A stretch of DNA of 64,000 nt from an uncultured Eubacteriales bacterium (GCA_934433485.1 CAKRZR010000003.1:152898-216897), one strand, 5' to 3'. Counted from the first letter of the stretch, positions 34,386-43,890 are shown. The notes: a model not told the origin generated them from the sequence alone. Translations and numbers: made by a program.

Positions 34386-35315
34386 TCACCCCTCTATCTC
34401 CGGCGTCAGGCCGAGCAGCATCAGTATCAGCGCCATACGCATGAGCTTGCCGCAATACACCTGTTTGAAATAGCAAGCGCGCGGATCCTTGTCCACCGCC
34501 ACGGAAATCTCATTGACGCGTGGCAGCGGATGGAGAATTGCCATATCGGGCTTTGCCTCTGTCAGCTTGTCCGTGGTCAGAATGTACGTGTCGCGCAGAC
34601 GGAGGTATTCCTCCTCGCTGACGAACCGTTCCTTCTGGACGCGCGTCATGTAGAGAATGTCCAATTCCGGCATCGCGTCCTCCAGCTTTGTCGTTTCGCG
34701 GTACGGGATCCGTTCCTTGACGAGGATGTCCCGGCGCACGTATTCCGGCAGACGCAGCTCCGCGGGCGAGATGAGGACGAATTTGATCCCCGTATAGCGG
34801 GACAGCGCGGCGATCAGGGAGTGAACGGTGCGACCGAATTTGAGATCCCCGCAAAAACCGACGGTGAGATCGGACAGTCTGCCCTTTTCGCGGCGGATGG
34901 TGAAGAGGTCGGCAAGGGTCTGGGTCGGATGACTGTGCCCCCCGTCTCCGGCGTTGATGACCGGGATCGACGCGTTCATGGAGGCCACAAGCGGCGCACC
35001 CTCCTTCGGATGGCGCATGGCGATGATGTCCGCGTAGCAGCTCACTACTCTGGCGGTATCGGCGACACTTTCCCCCTTGGATGCGGACGAGCTCTGCGCC
35101 TCCGAGAAGCCGAGCACATGGCCGCCCAGCTCGTACATTGCCGCTTCAAAGCTCAGTCTGGTGCGCGTGGACGGTTCAAAGAAGAGGGTCGCGAGCTTCT
35201 TGCCGTCGCAGAGATGCGCATATTTCGCCGGATTTTTTTCAATGTCAAACGCCGTGGCGATCAGGGAATCGATCTCCGCCGCGGACAGCTCCAAAATATC
35301 GATAAGGCTTCTCAT
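34386..35315 (-). CDS. pyrB: Aspartate carbamoyltransferase catalytic subunit
   Basis: 309 residues. The carbamoyl phosphate motif FEPSTRTRLSFE is near residue 50, with HPTQTLADL and a late HPLPRVNEI aspartate loop. It joins carbamoyl phosphate (from CarAB) and aspartate to carbamoyl aspartate, the committed step of pyrimidine synthesis. It starts 4 bases after pyrE and precedes pyrI by 4 bases. Presence of PyrI implies the regulated dodecameric type. Confidence 0.97.
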   Translation of the reverse strand: MRSLIDILELSAAEIDSLIATAFDIEKNPAKYAHLCDGKKLATLFFEPSTRTRLSFEAAMYELGGHVLGFSEAQSSSASKGESVADTARVVSCYADIIAMRHPKEGAPLVASMNASIPVINAGDGGHSHPTQTLADLFTIRREKGRLSDLTVGFCGDLKFGRTVHSLIAALSRYTGIKFVLISPAELRLPEYVRRDILVKERIPYRETTKLEDAMPELDILYMTRVQKERFVSEEEYLRLRDTYILTTDKLTEAKPDMAILHPLPRVNEISVAVDKDPRACYFKQVYCGKLMRMALILMLLGLTPEIEG

Positions 35316-35319
35316 GCGC

Positions 35320-35967
35320 TCACTCCTTTGCTGCGTGCATCCAGCTTTCGTCGGACGGATCGTCGCGGAAATGCTTCAAGCGATCGATGTCCGTGGGCGC
35401 GATATAGCCGTTCTCCGCAGCCACCGCGCAGATCTCGTCGAAATTCGTCAGACTCACGTTCCGCACCTTTGCTGCCGCCAGCCGGTCGATGCCCTTTTGC
35501 ATCCCGTAGGTAAAGATGCTGACCACGCCGAGCACCTCCGCTCCCGCTTCCCGCAGCGCGTCCACGACCTCGATCACGCTGCCGCCTGTGGAGATGAGAT
35601 CCTCAATGACGACGACCTTCTCGCCCGCGTCCAATCTGCCCTCGATCCGGTTCTGTCTGCCGTGATCCTTATTGCCGGAGCGGACGTATCCCATCGGCAG
35701 ACCGAGAATATGCGCGGCGATGGCAGCATGTGCGATTCCGGCAGTCGAGGTACCCATCAGCACCTGCGCGTCCGGAAATTCCCGCTCTACCGTCTCGGCG
35801 ATCGCGTTTTCCACGTCATTCCGCACGTCCGGCGCGGTCAGGGTCAGGCGATTGTCGCAATAGACGGGACTTTTGATCCCGCTTGCCCATGTGAACGGCT
35901 CGTCCGGACGGAAGAACACCGCACCGATTTTCAAAAGATCCTTCGCAATCAACGTTTTCGTATCCAT
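35320..35967 (-). CDS. pyrE: Orotate phosphoribosyltransferase
   Basis: 215 residues from MDTKTLIAKDLL; AGGAG lies 8 bases before this ATG, so the GTG nine bases further out is not used. PRPP-binding loop VVVIEDLISTGGSVIEVVDAL is near residue 120, and the flexible-loop segment GNKDHGRQNRIEG precedes it. It couples orotate and PRPP to orotidine 5'-phosphate. It is 12 bases downstream of pyrF, which consumes its product. Confidence 0.96.
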   Translation of the reverse strand: MDTKTLIAKDLLKIGAVFFRPDEPFTWASGIKSPVYCDNRLTLTAPDVRNDVENAIAETVEREFPDAQVLMGTSTAGIAHAAIAAHILGLPMGYVRSGNKDHGRQNRIEGRLDAGEKVVVIEDLISTGGSVIEVVDALREAGAEVLGVVSIFTYGMQKGIDRLAAAKVRNVSLTNFDEICAVAAENGYIAPTDIDRLKHFRDDPSDESWMHAAKE

Positions 35968-35979
35968 ATCCCGCACTCC

Positions 35980-36705
35980 TTACTTGTTTTCGGAAATTTC
36001 TGTCGCGGAGAACTCTGCCACGCACCGTCTGTACGCCGCCGCCGGATTGTCCGCTTTCGTGATCGGTCTGCCCACCACGATATAATCCGAGCCGAGCTGC
36101 CATGCCTTTGCCGGGGTCGCGACGCGCACCTGATCTCCGACGTCTCCGTCCGCAAACCGCACGCCCGGTGTAACTGTGGCAAAATCCGCGCCGAGTCTTT
36201 CATGGATCACGCCGGATTCCCACGGAGAGCAGACCACGCCGTCCAGTCCCGCCGTGCGTGCGTTTTCTGCGTAGTGAAGCACCGTATCCTCCATGGAATG
36301 CGGAATCCACAGCTCATCGTGCAGTCTCTGCTCGCTCGTCGAGGTCAGCTGGGTCACGGCGATGCATTTTGTACGACGGACGCCGTCTACGGTCAGTCCC
36401 TCAATGGCGGCGCGCATCATATCGATCCCGCCGGCGGCGTGCAGGTTTGTCATATCCACACCAAGTCCTGCCAGCACCGCCATCGCTTTTTTCACCGTGT
36501 TCGGAATGTCGTGGAGCTTCAGATCGAGGAAGATCTTGTATCCGCGCTCCCGCAGCGTTTCCACCATCGACGGACCGGCGGCGTAGTACAGCTCCATGCC
36601 GATCTTCACGTACGGCTTGTCCTCCTTGAACCGGTCGAGAAACGCGAGCGTCTCCGCGGCCGACGGAAAATCACAGGCGATGATCACTTTTCTTTTTGCG
36701 TTCAT
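35980..36705 (-). CDS. pyrF: Orotidine 5'-phosphate decarboxylase
   Basis: 241 residues. The catalytic Asp-x-Lys-x-x-Asp signature is present in IFLDLKLHDIPNTV; the N-terminal VIIACDFPSAAET and C-terminal phosphate loop VVGRPITKADNPA fit the family. It forms UMP. It overlaps pyrD by 4 bases (ATGA), giving translational coupling. Confidence 0.97.
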   Translation of the reverse strand: MNAKRKVIIACDFPSAAETLAFLDRFKEDKPYVKIGMELYYAAGPSMVETLRERGYKIFLDLKLHDIPNTVKKAMAVLAGLGVDMTNLHAAGGIDMMRAAIEGLTVDGVRRTKCIAVTQLTSTSEQRLHDELWIPHSMEDTVLHYAENARTAGLDGVVCSPWESGVIHERLGADFATVTPGVRFADGDVGDQVRVATPAKAWQLGSDYIVVGRPITKADNPAAAYRRCVAEFSATEISENK

Positions 36706-37616
36706 ATATGTGCTCCTCCTACCATATCCATCCAGTTTTCGATTCCGTATTTTTCCATTGTCTCCGGCAGACGGGCGATGATGTCCCGGCAGACCGTCGG
36801 CTCCGTGAGGTTGGCCGCGCCGATCTGTACCGCACTCGCGCCTGCCAGCAGCATTTCCACGCAGTCCTCTGCCGATGAGACGCCGCCCATGCCGATGAGC
36901 GGGATCTTTACCGCCTCATACACCCGGTAGACCATCGCGACCGCCACCGGAAATACCGCCGGTCCGGACAAACCGCCCGTTTTGTTCGCAAGGATCGGAC
37001 GACGGCGCCGCAGATCGAGACGCATACCAACCAGGGTGTTGATGAGGGAGAGTCCGTCCGCGCCGGCTGCCTCACACGCGCGCGCGATCTCCGTGATGTC
37101 CGTGACGTTCGGCGTCAGCTTCACGAATACCGGCTTTGTCGCCACCTTTTTGACCGCGGAGGTGACATCTGCCGCCAGCTTTGGCGATGTTCCGAAGCCC
37201 ATCCCGCCGCCGTGCACGTTTGGACAGCTGATGTTCACTTCCAGGATCCCCACGTTCTCAACCGCATCCAGCTTTTCCGCGCACGCGACGTATTCCGCGA
37301 CCGAGAATCCGCCGATATTGGCGATCACCGGCTTGCCGTAAATCTTTTGCAGGTTCGGCAGCTCCTCCGCGACCACGCGATCCACGCCGGGATTCTGTAA
37401 TCCGACCGCGTTGAGCATCCCGGACGGTGTCTCCGCGATCCGCGGCGTGGGATTGCCGAACCGCTCCGCCTCCGTTGTACCCTTAATGGAAATGGAGCCA
37501 AGGCAGCGGATGTCGTATATCTGTGCGAACTCTCTGCCGTAGCCGAATGTGCCGCTTGCCGGGATCACCGGATTGTCGAGCGTCATACCCGCCAGATTCA
37601 CTGTCATATTCACCAT
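36702..37616 (-). CDS. pyrD: Dihydroorotate dehydrogenase catalytic subunit, class 1B
   Basis: 304 residues. FMN-binding PASGTFGYGREFAQ, active-site Cys in EVNISCPNVHGGG, and the phosphate site GMGGVSSAEDCVEM are typical of class 1B. This form is cytoplasmic, works as an alpha2beta2 complex with PyrK and uses NAD+ instead of quinone, in keeping with an anaerobe. It overlaps pyrK by 7 bases and pyrF by 4. Confidence 0.97.
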   Translation of the reverse strand: MVNMTVNLAGMTLDNPVIPASGTFGYGREFAQIYDIRCLGSISIKGTTEAERFGNPTPRIAETPSGMLNAVGLQNPGVDRVVAEELPNLQKIYGKPVIANIGGFSVAEYVACAEKLDAVENVGILEVNISCPNVHGGGMGFGTSPKLAADVTSAVKKVATKPVFVKLTPNVTDITEIARACEAAGADGLSLINTLVGMRLDLRRRRPILANKTGGLSGPAVFPVAVAMVYRVYEAVKIPLIGMGGVSSAEDCVEMLLAGASAVQIGAANLTEPTVCRDIIARLPETMEKYGIENWMDMVGGAHI

Positions 37617-38338
37617 ACGATCGCCTCCCTCTCGAGCACCGGACCGTCCCGGCAGATCCGCACCGCGCCGTATTTTGTCTTACAGGTGCAGCCCATACAC
37701 GCGCCAAATCCGCAGCCCATCCGCTCCTCAAAGCTGTACGCGCCGGGACAGGTCAACCGGTCGTACACGGCACGGAGCATCGGGATCGGTCCGCACACGC
37801 AGCTGTAGGTATAGTTCCCGTCGAGCAGTCCGACCACCGTTCCGCACACGCCGTACGTACCGTCCATAGTCGCGATCTTGACCGTGCAGCCGAGCGCGGC
37901 AAATTCATCTCTATAGAACACATCCGCCGCCGACGCAAAGCCGCAGACCACCGTCACCGGAATCTGCTTTGCGCGCAGCCGTCTCGCCAGACCGTACAGC
38001 GGAGGTACGCCCACGCCGCCGCCGACCAGCACCGGATGGTTTCCGCACGCGTCCACGGAAAATCCGTTGCCAAGTCCTGTGAGCACGTCCAGTGTATCGC
38101 CGATGCCTCTCTCCGACAGCCACTGTGTCCCGCCGCCGACCACCTTATAGATGAGCGTGATTTCGTTTTCGTTCCAGTCGCACACCGAGATCGGACGACG
38201 CAGGTAGTATCCGCTGGTGCGCACATTCACAAACTGTCCGGGAGCGGTGAGCTCGCCTGTATTTCCCATAAGACGCATCCGCCACACGTCCCGCGCGATC
38301 CGGATATTCTCCGCGACCGCAAGCCATTCCTTACGCAT
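37610..38338 (-). CDS. pyrK: Dihydroorotate dehydrogenase electron transfer subunit
   Basis: 242 residues. FAD domain motif YYLRRPISVCDW, NAD domain GGGVGVPPLYGLAR, and the C-terminal [2Fe-2S] ligands in ERMGCGFGACMGCTC plus a last Cys in VRICRDGPV. It passes electrons from PyrD's FMN to NAD+. It starts directly after the pyrC stop and overlaps pyrD. Confidence 0.96.
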   Translation of the reverse strand: MRKEWLAVAENIRIARDVWRMRLMGNTGELTAPGQFVNVRTSGYYLRRPISVCDWNENEITLIYKVVGGGTQWLSERGIGDTLDVLTGLGNGFSVDACGNHPVLVGGGVGVPPLYGLARRLRAKQIPVTVVCGFASAADVFYRDEFAALGCTVKIATMDGTYGVCGTVVGLLDGNYTYSCVCGPIPMLRAVYDRLTCPGAYSFEERMGCGFGACMGCTCKTKYGAVRICRDGPVLEREAIVW

Positions 38339-39640
38339 TCATTCGCCCTCGCTTTCGTCCCATACCATCTTTCCGTCCGCCACCGTAGCCACGCATTTTC
38401 CCGTAACCGTCCATCCGGCAAACGGCGTCGCGCGCCCCATCGTGGCAAATCTGTCCGGCTCCACCGTGTACGACCGCTCCAGATCCCACATGGTGAAATC
38501 CGCACGCTCGCCTGCCCGGATCGCACCTGCTCCGAGCGCGAACCGTTTTAACGGAGCCGCAGTCAACATCTCAATGATGCGGGAAAGCGGCACGATCCCG
38601 GACAGACATAGCTTTGTATATACCACCGGGAACGCCGTCTCCAATCCAACCACACCCATGAGACTATCCCGGAGTCCGCATGATTTCTCCTCGATGCTGT
38701 GCGGCGCGTGATCCGTGGCAAGCATGTCGACCGTCCCGTCGCACACCCCCGCGATGAGCGCGTCCTGGTCCTCGTAGCTGCGGATTGGCGGATTCATCTT
38801 GAACCTGCCCTCGTCCCGCAAATCGGCGTCCGTCAGCGTGAGATAGTGCGGCGCCGTTTCCGCGGTCACATCCACGCCGGATTTTTTCGCGTCCCGTATG
38901 AGGTCTACCGACTCCTTTGTCGAAATGTGGCACACGTGGTACGCGCAGCCCGTTTCCGCCGCCAACGCGAGATCCCGCTCGATCATCCGCCACTCCGATT
39001 CCGACGAAATGCCGGGGATTCCGTGCGCCCTTGCCCAATCTCCGTCGTGGATCACACCGCCGTGGAGCAGGTCGTTCACCTCGCAGTGCGCGGAGATCAC
39101 CTTGCCGACCGCTTTGCACCGCTGCATCAGCTCCCGCATCATCCCGCGATCCTGCACGCCGCGGCCGTCGTCTGAAAATCCCGCGACATACGGTGCGAGT
39201 CCCTCGATATCCGACGGTACCTCTCCTTTTTCACCCACCGTCAACGCCCCGAACGGCACCACGCGCACCGCCGCGTCCCGGTCGATGATCTCTGTCTGCG
39301 CGCGAAGATGTGCGAGATTGTCCGGCACCGGATGCAGGTTCGGCATGGTGCAGACCGCGGTATATCCGCCGCGCGCCGCCGCCATGGAACCGGTGCGAAT
39401 CGTCTCTTTATAGGAAAATCCCGGCACACGAAAATGCACATGCACATCCGCAAAGCCGGGAAAAACAGCCATATCGTCAAAATCACGGCACACAAAGCCA
39501 TCCGGCAAAGCCGAAATGGAAACAGAATCGCCCACTCCCATCTTGATCCGCGTGATCCTGCCATCCTCTACAAACAACGCCGCGGGGGAAAACGCACCGT
39601 TCAACCATACGCGTCGGCTCACAAGCACCATCTTCGGCAT
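38339..39640 (-). CDS. pyrC: Dihydroorotase, class I
   Basis: 433 residues from MPKMVLVSRRVWLNG, with GGAGGA upstream. Metal-ligand motifs are DVHVHFRVPGF (HxH), the SAHCEVND and YHVCHISTKESVD histidines and ATDHAPHSIEEK (catalytic Asp). It cyclises carbamoyl aspartate to dihydroorotate. First gene of the pyr operon; the frame is open further upstream but those codons are in the attenuator leader. Confidence 0.95.
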   Translation of the reverse strand: MPKMVLVSRRVWLNGAFSPAALFVEDGRITRIKMGVGDSVSISALPDGFVCRDFDDMAVFPGFADVHVHFRVPGFSYKETIRTGSMAAARGGYTAVCTMPNLHPVPDNLAHLRAQTEIIDRDAAVRVVPFGALTVGEKGEVPSDIEGLAPYVAGFSDDGRGVQDRGMMRELMQRCKAVGKVISAHCEVNDLLHGGVIHDGDWARAHGIPGISSESEWRMIERDLALAAETGCAYHVCHISTKESVDLIRDAKKSGVDVTAETAPHYLTLTDADLRDEGRFKMNPPIRSYEDQDALIAGVCDGTVDMLATDHAPHSIEEKSCGLRDSLMGVVGLETAFPVVYTKLCLSGIVPLSRIIEMLTAAPLKRFALGAGAIRAGERADFTMWDLERSYTVEPDRFATMGRATPFAGWTVTGKCVATVADGKMVWDESEGE

Positions 39641-39657
39641 AGCATGTCCTCCGTAAC

Positions 39658-39742
39658 AAAAAAATCTGTGCCGCGCGAGACGGTACAGACACTTCCACCC
39701 GATAAAACGGTATCCGGCATCTTCTCCACCTCTCTGTGCGGA
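39658..39742 (-). promoter_or_regulatory. PyrR-type transcription attenuator in the pyr leader
   Basis: On the minus strand the leader holds, in order, a stem-loop at 39742-39713 (TCCGCA and TGCCGGA arms) whose loop is CAGAGAGGTGGAGAAG, close to the known PyrR-binding loop with its CAGAGAGG core, and then an intrinsic terminator: CTGTACCG, loop, CGGCACAG at about 39689-39665 followed by seven Ts. pyrC begins about 18 bases later. The expected control is UMP-loaded PyrR favouring termination. No pyrR gene lies in the window. Confidence 0.75.
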
Positions 39743-39768
39743 ATTAAAGACACTTCTTTTCAACACAT

Positions 39769-39797
39769 AGTATACCACATCCGCGCAAGGAAGTCAA
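39769..39797 (-). promoter_or_regulatory. Promoter of the pyr operon
   Basis: TTGACT (complement of 39792-39797), 17 bp, TATACT (complement of 39769-39774), with an extended TGTGG just upstream of the -10. Confidence 0.85.
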
Positions 39798-39969
39798 TGG
39801 GCAAAAGCGCGGATATTTCCGAAAATCGAGCGTTTTTTTGGTGCAGGACGCGGCGTATTTCTGCCTCCGGCATACTCTTCATGAAATTTTAAGAGAAATC
39901 GCTCTTTTCTTTTCAAGGTTTTTCTGCTACAATATAGGGTAGAATGAAGAAAACAAGGAAGTGGACGCC

Positions 39970-40665
39970 ATGTATACGATTTTGGTCTGCGACGACGAGC
40001 GGGACATCGTTTCCGCCATTGAAATCTATCTCTCCGCGGAGGGATACAAAATTGAAAAAGCCTACAACGGCAGGGAGGCGCTCGCCATTCTCGCGAAAAC
40101 GGAGGTGCATCTCGTGCTACTCGATATCATGATGCCACAGATGGACGGGATCGCAACCGCCGCGCAGATCCGCCGCACCTCCAACGTGCCGATCGTCTTT
40201 TTATCCGCGAAAAGCGAGAGCAGCGACAAGATCCTCGGGCTGAACATCGGCGCGGACGATTACATTACAAAGCCCTTTGACCCCATGGAGCTGGTGGCGC
40301 GGGTTCGATCCCAGCTTCGGCGGTACGCGACCCTCGGCGGGATCGTAAAAACGGAGAACGCCTACGAAAACGGCGGGATCCTTCTCGACGACGTGGCGAA
40401 AACGGTGACCGTAGACGGCGATCCGGTCGCGCTGACACCGATCGAGTACAGCATGCTGCGGCTGTTTATGGCAAATCCGGGGCAGGTGTTCTCGATCCAC
40501 CAGATCTATGAGCAGGTTTGGAACGAATCCCCCATCGGCAGCGAAAATTCCGTGGCGGTGCACATCCGGCACCTGCGCGAAAAAATTGAAATCAATCCGT
40601 CCGAGCCGCGCTACATCCGCGTGGTCTGGGGACTCGGCTATAAAATGGAGAAGGTGAGCACGTGA
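39970..40665 (+). CDS. OmpR/PhoB-family response regulator
   Basis: 231 residues from MYTILVCDDERD; the AAGGAAG suits the ATG at 39970 better than the GTG at 39961. Receiver domain 1-115 with phospho-acceptor Asp52 in VLLDIMMPQMDG and Lys in ITKPFDP; winged-helix DNA-binding domain about 135-230 ending in the VWGLGYKME signature. Its stop overlaps the GTG start of the sensor kinase, so it forms a two-component pair. The signal is unknown. Confidence 0.93.
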   Translation: MYTILVCDDERDIVSAIEIYLSAEGYKIEKAYNGREALAILAKTEVHLVLLDIMMPQMDGIATAAQIRRTSNVPIVFLSAKSESSDKILGLNIGADDYITKPFDPMELVARVRSQLRRYATLGGIVKTENAYENGGILLDDVAKTVTVDGDPVALTPIEYSMLRLFMANPGQVFSIHQIYEQVWNESPIGSENSVAVHIRHLREKIEINPSEPRYIRVVWGLGYKMEKVST

Positions 40666-42785
40666 ACGGCAGCGAAAACAGACAGATCATCGGATACAGG
40701 GACATTACGGAAAGCGCCACAGGCGCCGGCGGCAGTGGAAAACGGAAAAACGCCATACTGTGGCAGATCCTCTTTTATCTGGCACTCCTGCTGCTGTGTT
40801 TTTCCATCGCCGGAACGATCGTCACCGCAATGCTCGGACTGTACAGTCACACCGCGGACGACACCATCGCGTACCAGATCCAGCGGATCACCAAGCAAAA
40901 GGCGACACAAATCCTGGACGAGTACAATCGGCACCTCAACGGCTGGGATTTCTACGATCTCTCCGGCGACTACCGCGGGATCACGAACTTCCGCTACAGC
41001 GTATATTTACTGTATCCCAACGGCGAAGAAGTATACGTGACAGGCAGCTATAACGATGAAGCATATGAAGCGACGGCGGAAGCGGTCGGGGAATATTATG
41101 TGGACGAACCGTATGTCCTGCCCGCGTCCCTCAAGTCGTCCTTCTATGGCACGGATTATGCGGAAACAATGATGTATCCTGCGGACGCCACGGAAACGGC
41201 AGCAGGCAGCACTCCCGATACCGCGGAGACAAACTCCCCCACATTGGAAGAATCTGCCGTCACACTGTATGTCACAGAGGAACGGCAAATCCGGGGATAC
41301 TACTGTCCGCAGCCCGGCGTGATCGATTTGTACACCGTGATGGAGCAGGCGACATGGCTCTGCGCGTCCCTGCAATACGTGTTCCCGCTCGGTATTCTGG
41401 TGTGCGCCGTGCTCTGCGTGATCCTCGGCGTGATTCTCACCAGGCAGCTGTGGCAGCTTTCCGAATCCGCAGACGGCGGCGTGATGCTGCTTTCGCGGAT
41501 TCCGTTTGATCTCATCTGCGTAATCACCACCATTCTCATTCCGTTCAGCGACTTCGTTGTTGGTATGGTGACCGATTCGTTTCGGGAAAGCCTGCCGGAT
41601 CTGTGGGCGGTCGGACTCCTCGCGCTGCTGGTGCTGGCACTGCCGTTCTTTTTCACCGTTGTATATTCCGCGCTGGTCGTGCAGATGGAAAAGCGGCAGC
41701 TTCTCTCCTCCACCGTCCTCGCGTGGCTTCTCTGCAGGGTGGTGCTGCCGGTGCTGCGTTTTGTCGGCGGCGGATTGGCACGCTTTGCCGGAATGATCCC
41801 GTTTGCGTGGCGTACGGCGATCGGCGTGCCGGTGGTCGGGCTGATCATCCTGTTCTTCGCCATCGGAGCCTATGCGCAGGGCGGCGTGTACCTCATTCTC
41901 CTCGCGGTCGGTTGTCTCGCCGTGTACGTGCTGTGCCTGTACGCCGCCTATGCGATCCGGGTCTTGCAAAAATCCGGTGAGGAGCTGTCCCGCGGCAATC
42001 TGTCGTATAAAACGGACACGCGAAAGCTCCGTTCCGTGTTCCGGGAGCAGGCGGAAAACCTCAACGCCATCGGCGACGGCATGGAAGCGGCGGTCGCGGA
42101 GAAGATGAAAAGCGAGCATTTCAAAACGGAGCTGATTACCAACGTCTCACACGATATCAAAACGCCGCTGACCTCCATCATCAACTACGCAGACCTACTC
42201 TCCAAGGAGGAGCTATCCGGAAAGGCGCGCGAATACACGGAGATCCTGCTCCGGCAGTCCGCGCGGCTCAAAAAGCTGACGGAGGACCTCGTGGAAGCGT
42301 CCAAGGCGACGACGGGAAACCTGTCCTGCAATCCGGAGCGGCTCAGCGTGTGTCAGATTGTACGGCAGTCGCTCGGCGAATACGAAGAACGGCTGGAGGC
42401 TGCCGGACTGCAGGTGCGCACCACGATCCCGGAAGGCGACCTCTACGCGATGGTGGACGGACGGCTACTCTGGCGGGTACTGGAAAACCTCTACAGCAAC
42501 GCCACGAAATACGCGCTGTCCGGTACGCGGGTCTATCTGGTGGTGACGGAGGACGACGGGCGCGTCTGCATCAGCATGAAAAATATCTCCCGCGAGCCGC
42601 TGACCGTGGACGGAGAGGAGCTGACGGAGCGCTTCGTCAAGGGAGACGCCAGCCGGTCGAGCGAGGGCAGCGGTCTCGGACTGAACATCGCGCGCAGCCT
42701 CGTGGAGCTCCAGCACGGCACGTTCCGCGTTACCTGCGACGGCGACCTGTTCCGCTGTGACATCTCGTTCGCCATTGTGGAATAA
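40662..42785 (+). CDS. Sensor histidine kinase with multi-helix membrane region
   Basis: 707 residues, GTG start overlapping the regulator stop (GTGA). One helix near residue 35-60 is followed by an extracellular segment of about 180 residues with a Thr/Ser-rich stretch, and then several membrane helices (about 220-440). The dimerisation domain contains His497 in NVSHDIKTPLTSI; the ATPase domain has LENLYSNATKY (N box) and GSGLGLNIARSLVE (G box). This many-helix layout is typical of Clostridial kinases next to OmpR regulators. No target operon can be assigned. Confidence 0.92.
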   Translation: MNGSENRQIIGYRDITESATGAGGSGKRKNAILWQILFYLALLLLCFSIAGTIVTAMLGLYSHTADDTIAYQIQRITKQKATQILDEYNRHLNGWDFYDLSGDYRGITNFRYSVYLLYPNGEEVYVTGSYNDEAYEATAEAVGEYYVDEPYVLPASLKSSFYGTDYAETMMYPADATETAAGSTPDTAETNSPTLEESAVTLYVTEERQIRGYYCPQPGVIDLYTVMEQATWLCASLQYVFPLGILVCAVLCVILGVILTRQLWQLSESADGGVMLLSRIPFDLICVITTILIPFSDFVVGMVTDSFRESLPDLWAVGLLALLVLALPFFFTVVYSALVVQMEKRQLLSSTVLAWLLCRVVLPVLRFVGGGLARFAGMIPFAWRTAIGVPVVGLIILFFAIGAYAQGGVYLILLAVGCLAVYVLCLYAAYAIRVLQKSGEELSRGNLSYKTDTRKLRSVFREQAENLNAIGDGMEAAVAEKMKSEHFKTELITNVSHDIKTPLTSIINYADLLSKEELSGKAREYTEILLRQSARLKKLTEDLVEASKATTGNLSCNPERLSVCQIVRQSLGEYEERLEAAGLQVRTTIPEGDLYAMVDGRLLWRVLENLYSNATKYALSGTRVYLVVTEDDGRVCISMKNISREPLTVDGEELTERFVKGDASRSSEGSGLGLNIARSLVELQHGTFRVTCDGDLFRCDISFAIVE

Positions 42786-42802
42786 AAGCGCAAGCAAAAA
42801 TA

Positions 42803-42848
42803 CCCGCACAGTCCCACTCGGTGAGGATGAGGCTGCGCGGGCTTTTTT
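42803..42848. terminator. Terminator after the kinase gene, shared with the NUDIX gene
   Basis: CCCGCACAG (42803-42811) pairs with CTGCGCGGG (42833-42841) with one mismatch, then TTTTTT; A-rich on the other side. Confidence 0.85.
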
Positions 42849-42855
42849 CACTTTG

Positions 42856-43362
42856 TTATACTTTCCCGTTCGTAAGCGGGTAAGGCGTGTCGTTCAGCGT
42901 GACCTCGGTCAGCGTGACACCGTGATAGACGAGCTTCAGAGTAAAAAACGGCGTGTCGGTGGTGAGCAAGCGGAGAAATATCCGGTCACCCTCCCAGATC
43001 GGCAGGGATTCGATCTCCGTTTTCGGTACCCATTCGAGCACGCCCTCGTCGCAGGGATCCCCCGTGAAATCGGTATTTCCGGTAAAATCGGACGTGGTGA
43101 ACAGGTGCATGTGCTCCGTCGTCATCGCCGTTTCCGTATAGCAGACGAAGGTCACCAGCCCCCGGTACGCGAGCTTTCCGAGGCGCAGACCGGTTTCCTC
43201 ATACGCTTCCCGGCGCATGCAGTCCTCCGGCGATTCGCCCTCTTCAAAGCCACCGCCGACGCCAATCCATTTGTCATGGTTGATGTCGTGCTTTTTCTTC
43301 ACGCGGTGCAGCATGAGGTACGCACCGTCCTTTTCCAGATAGCCGAGCGTGGAATTGCGCAT
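42856..43362 (-). CDS. NUDIX hydrolase (MutT/8-oxo-dGTP type)
   Basis: 168 residues. The Nudix box is complete: GGGFEEGESPEDCMRREAYE plus ETG, about residues 37-60. NUDIX enzymes hydrolyse nucleoside diphosphate derivatives; MutT-like members clean up 8-oxo-dGTP. The N-terminal STLGYLEKDGAYLMLHRV resembles this branch. It lies 3 bases after queT's stop, hence in the same transcript. Confidence 0.9.
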   Translation of the reverse strand: MRNSTLGYLEKDGAYLMLHRVKKKHDINHDKWIGVGGGFEEGESPEDCMRREAYEETGLRLGKLAYRGLVTFVCYTETAMTTEHMHLFTTSDFTGNTDFTGDPCDEGVLEWVPKTEIESLPIWEGDRIFLRLLTTDTPFFTLKLVYHGVTLTEVTLNDTPYPLTNGKV

Positions 43363-43365
43363 AGA

Positions 43366-43890
43366 TCATTTCCTTTCCGCTTTTTGCCGCATGGGCAGAG
43401 TACCGAACAGCATCTGCCGCGTACGTTCATGCTTTTCCAGATACCAGACCAGGCACAGCCCGAACAGTCCGCACGAGATGATCTCTCCGGCGGTGACCGT
43501 CACGACTGTGAATGCGTATGCGCTGCCCGGTACGATTCCGGATACGACCAGCACGATCGGTATGATAAGCCCGTTCGCTAAAATCGTGGGCAGCGGCGCG
43601 AGATATGGGATCCGGCGCAGGAAATACGCGGCGAGAACGCCGATAAAGGTCGCCAGCGTGCCAAATACGAGATCCCACACGGTGCTGCCGGTTAGAAAAT
43701 TGGCAAGGAAGCAGCCGATGGTCAATCCCGGAACCGCCGCGACGGTGTAGACAGGCAGGACGCACAAAAGCTCCGACAGCCGTATCTGCACCGCTCCCGA
43801 AGCCAGTCCGAACGCGGCGGAAACGAAGGTCAGTGCGACATACAGCGCTGCGATGAGCGCTCCCTGCAGTATAAATTTTGTGTTTTTCAT
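43366..43890 (-). CDS. queT: QueT-family queuosine precursor transporter (ECF S component)
   Basis: 174 residues, about five membrane helices. FILQGALIAALYVALTF, VQIRLSELLCVLPVYT, AVPGLTIGCFLANFLTGSTV and WDLVFGTLATFIGVLAAYFL are the QueT pattern. These are substrate-binding subunits of energy-coupling-factor transporters thought to import queuosine precursors (preQ0/preQ1). The ATG follows TAGGAGAA. The leader is long, structured and ends in a terminator, implying ligand control. QueH at 27.4 kb completes the link to queuosine. Confidence 0.9.
   Translation of the reverse strand: MKNTKFILQGALIAALYVALTFVSAAFGLASGAVQIRLSELLCVLPVYTVAAVPGLTIGCFLANFLTGSTVWDLVFGTLATFIGVLAAYFLRRIPYLAPLPTILANGLIIPIVLVVSGIVPGSAYAFTVVTVTAGEIISCGLFGLCLVWYLEKHERTRQMLFGTLPMRQKAERK

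Noticed and set aside
40300..40325. GGTTCGATCCC resembling a tRNA T-arm
   Set aside because: Lies inside the response regulator coding sequence and no acceptor, D or anticodon arms surround it.
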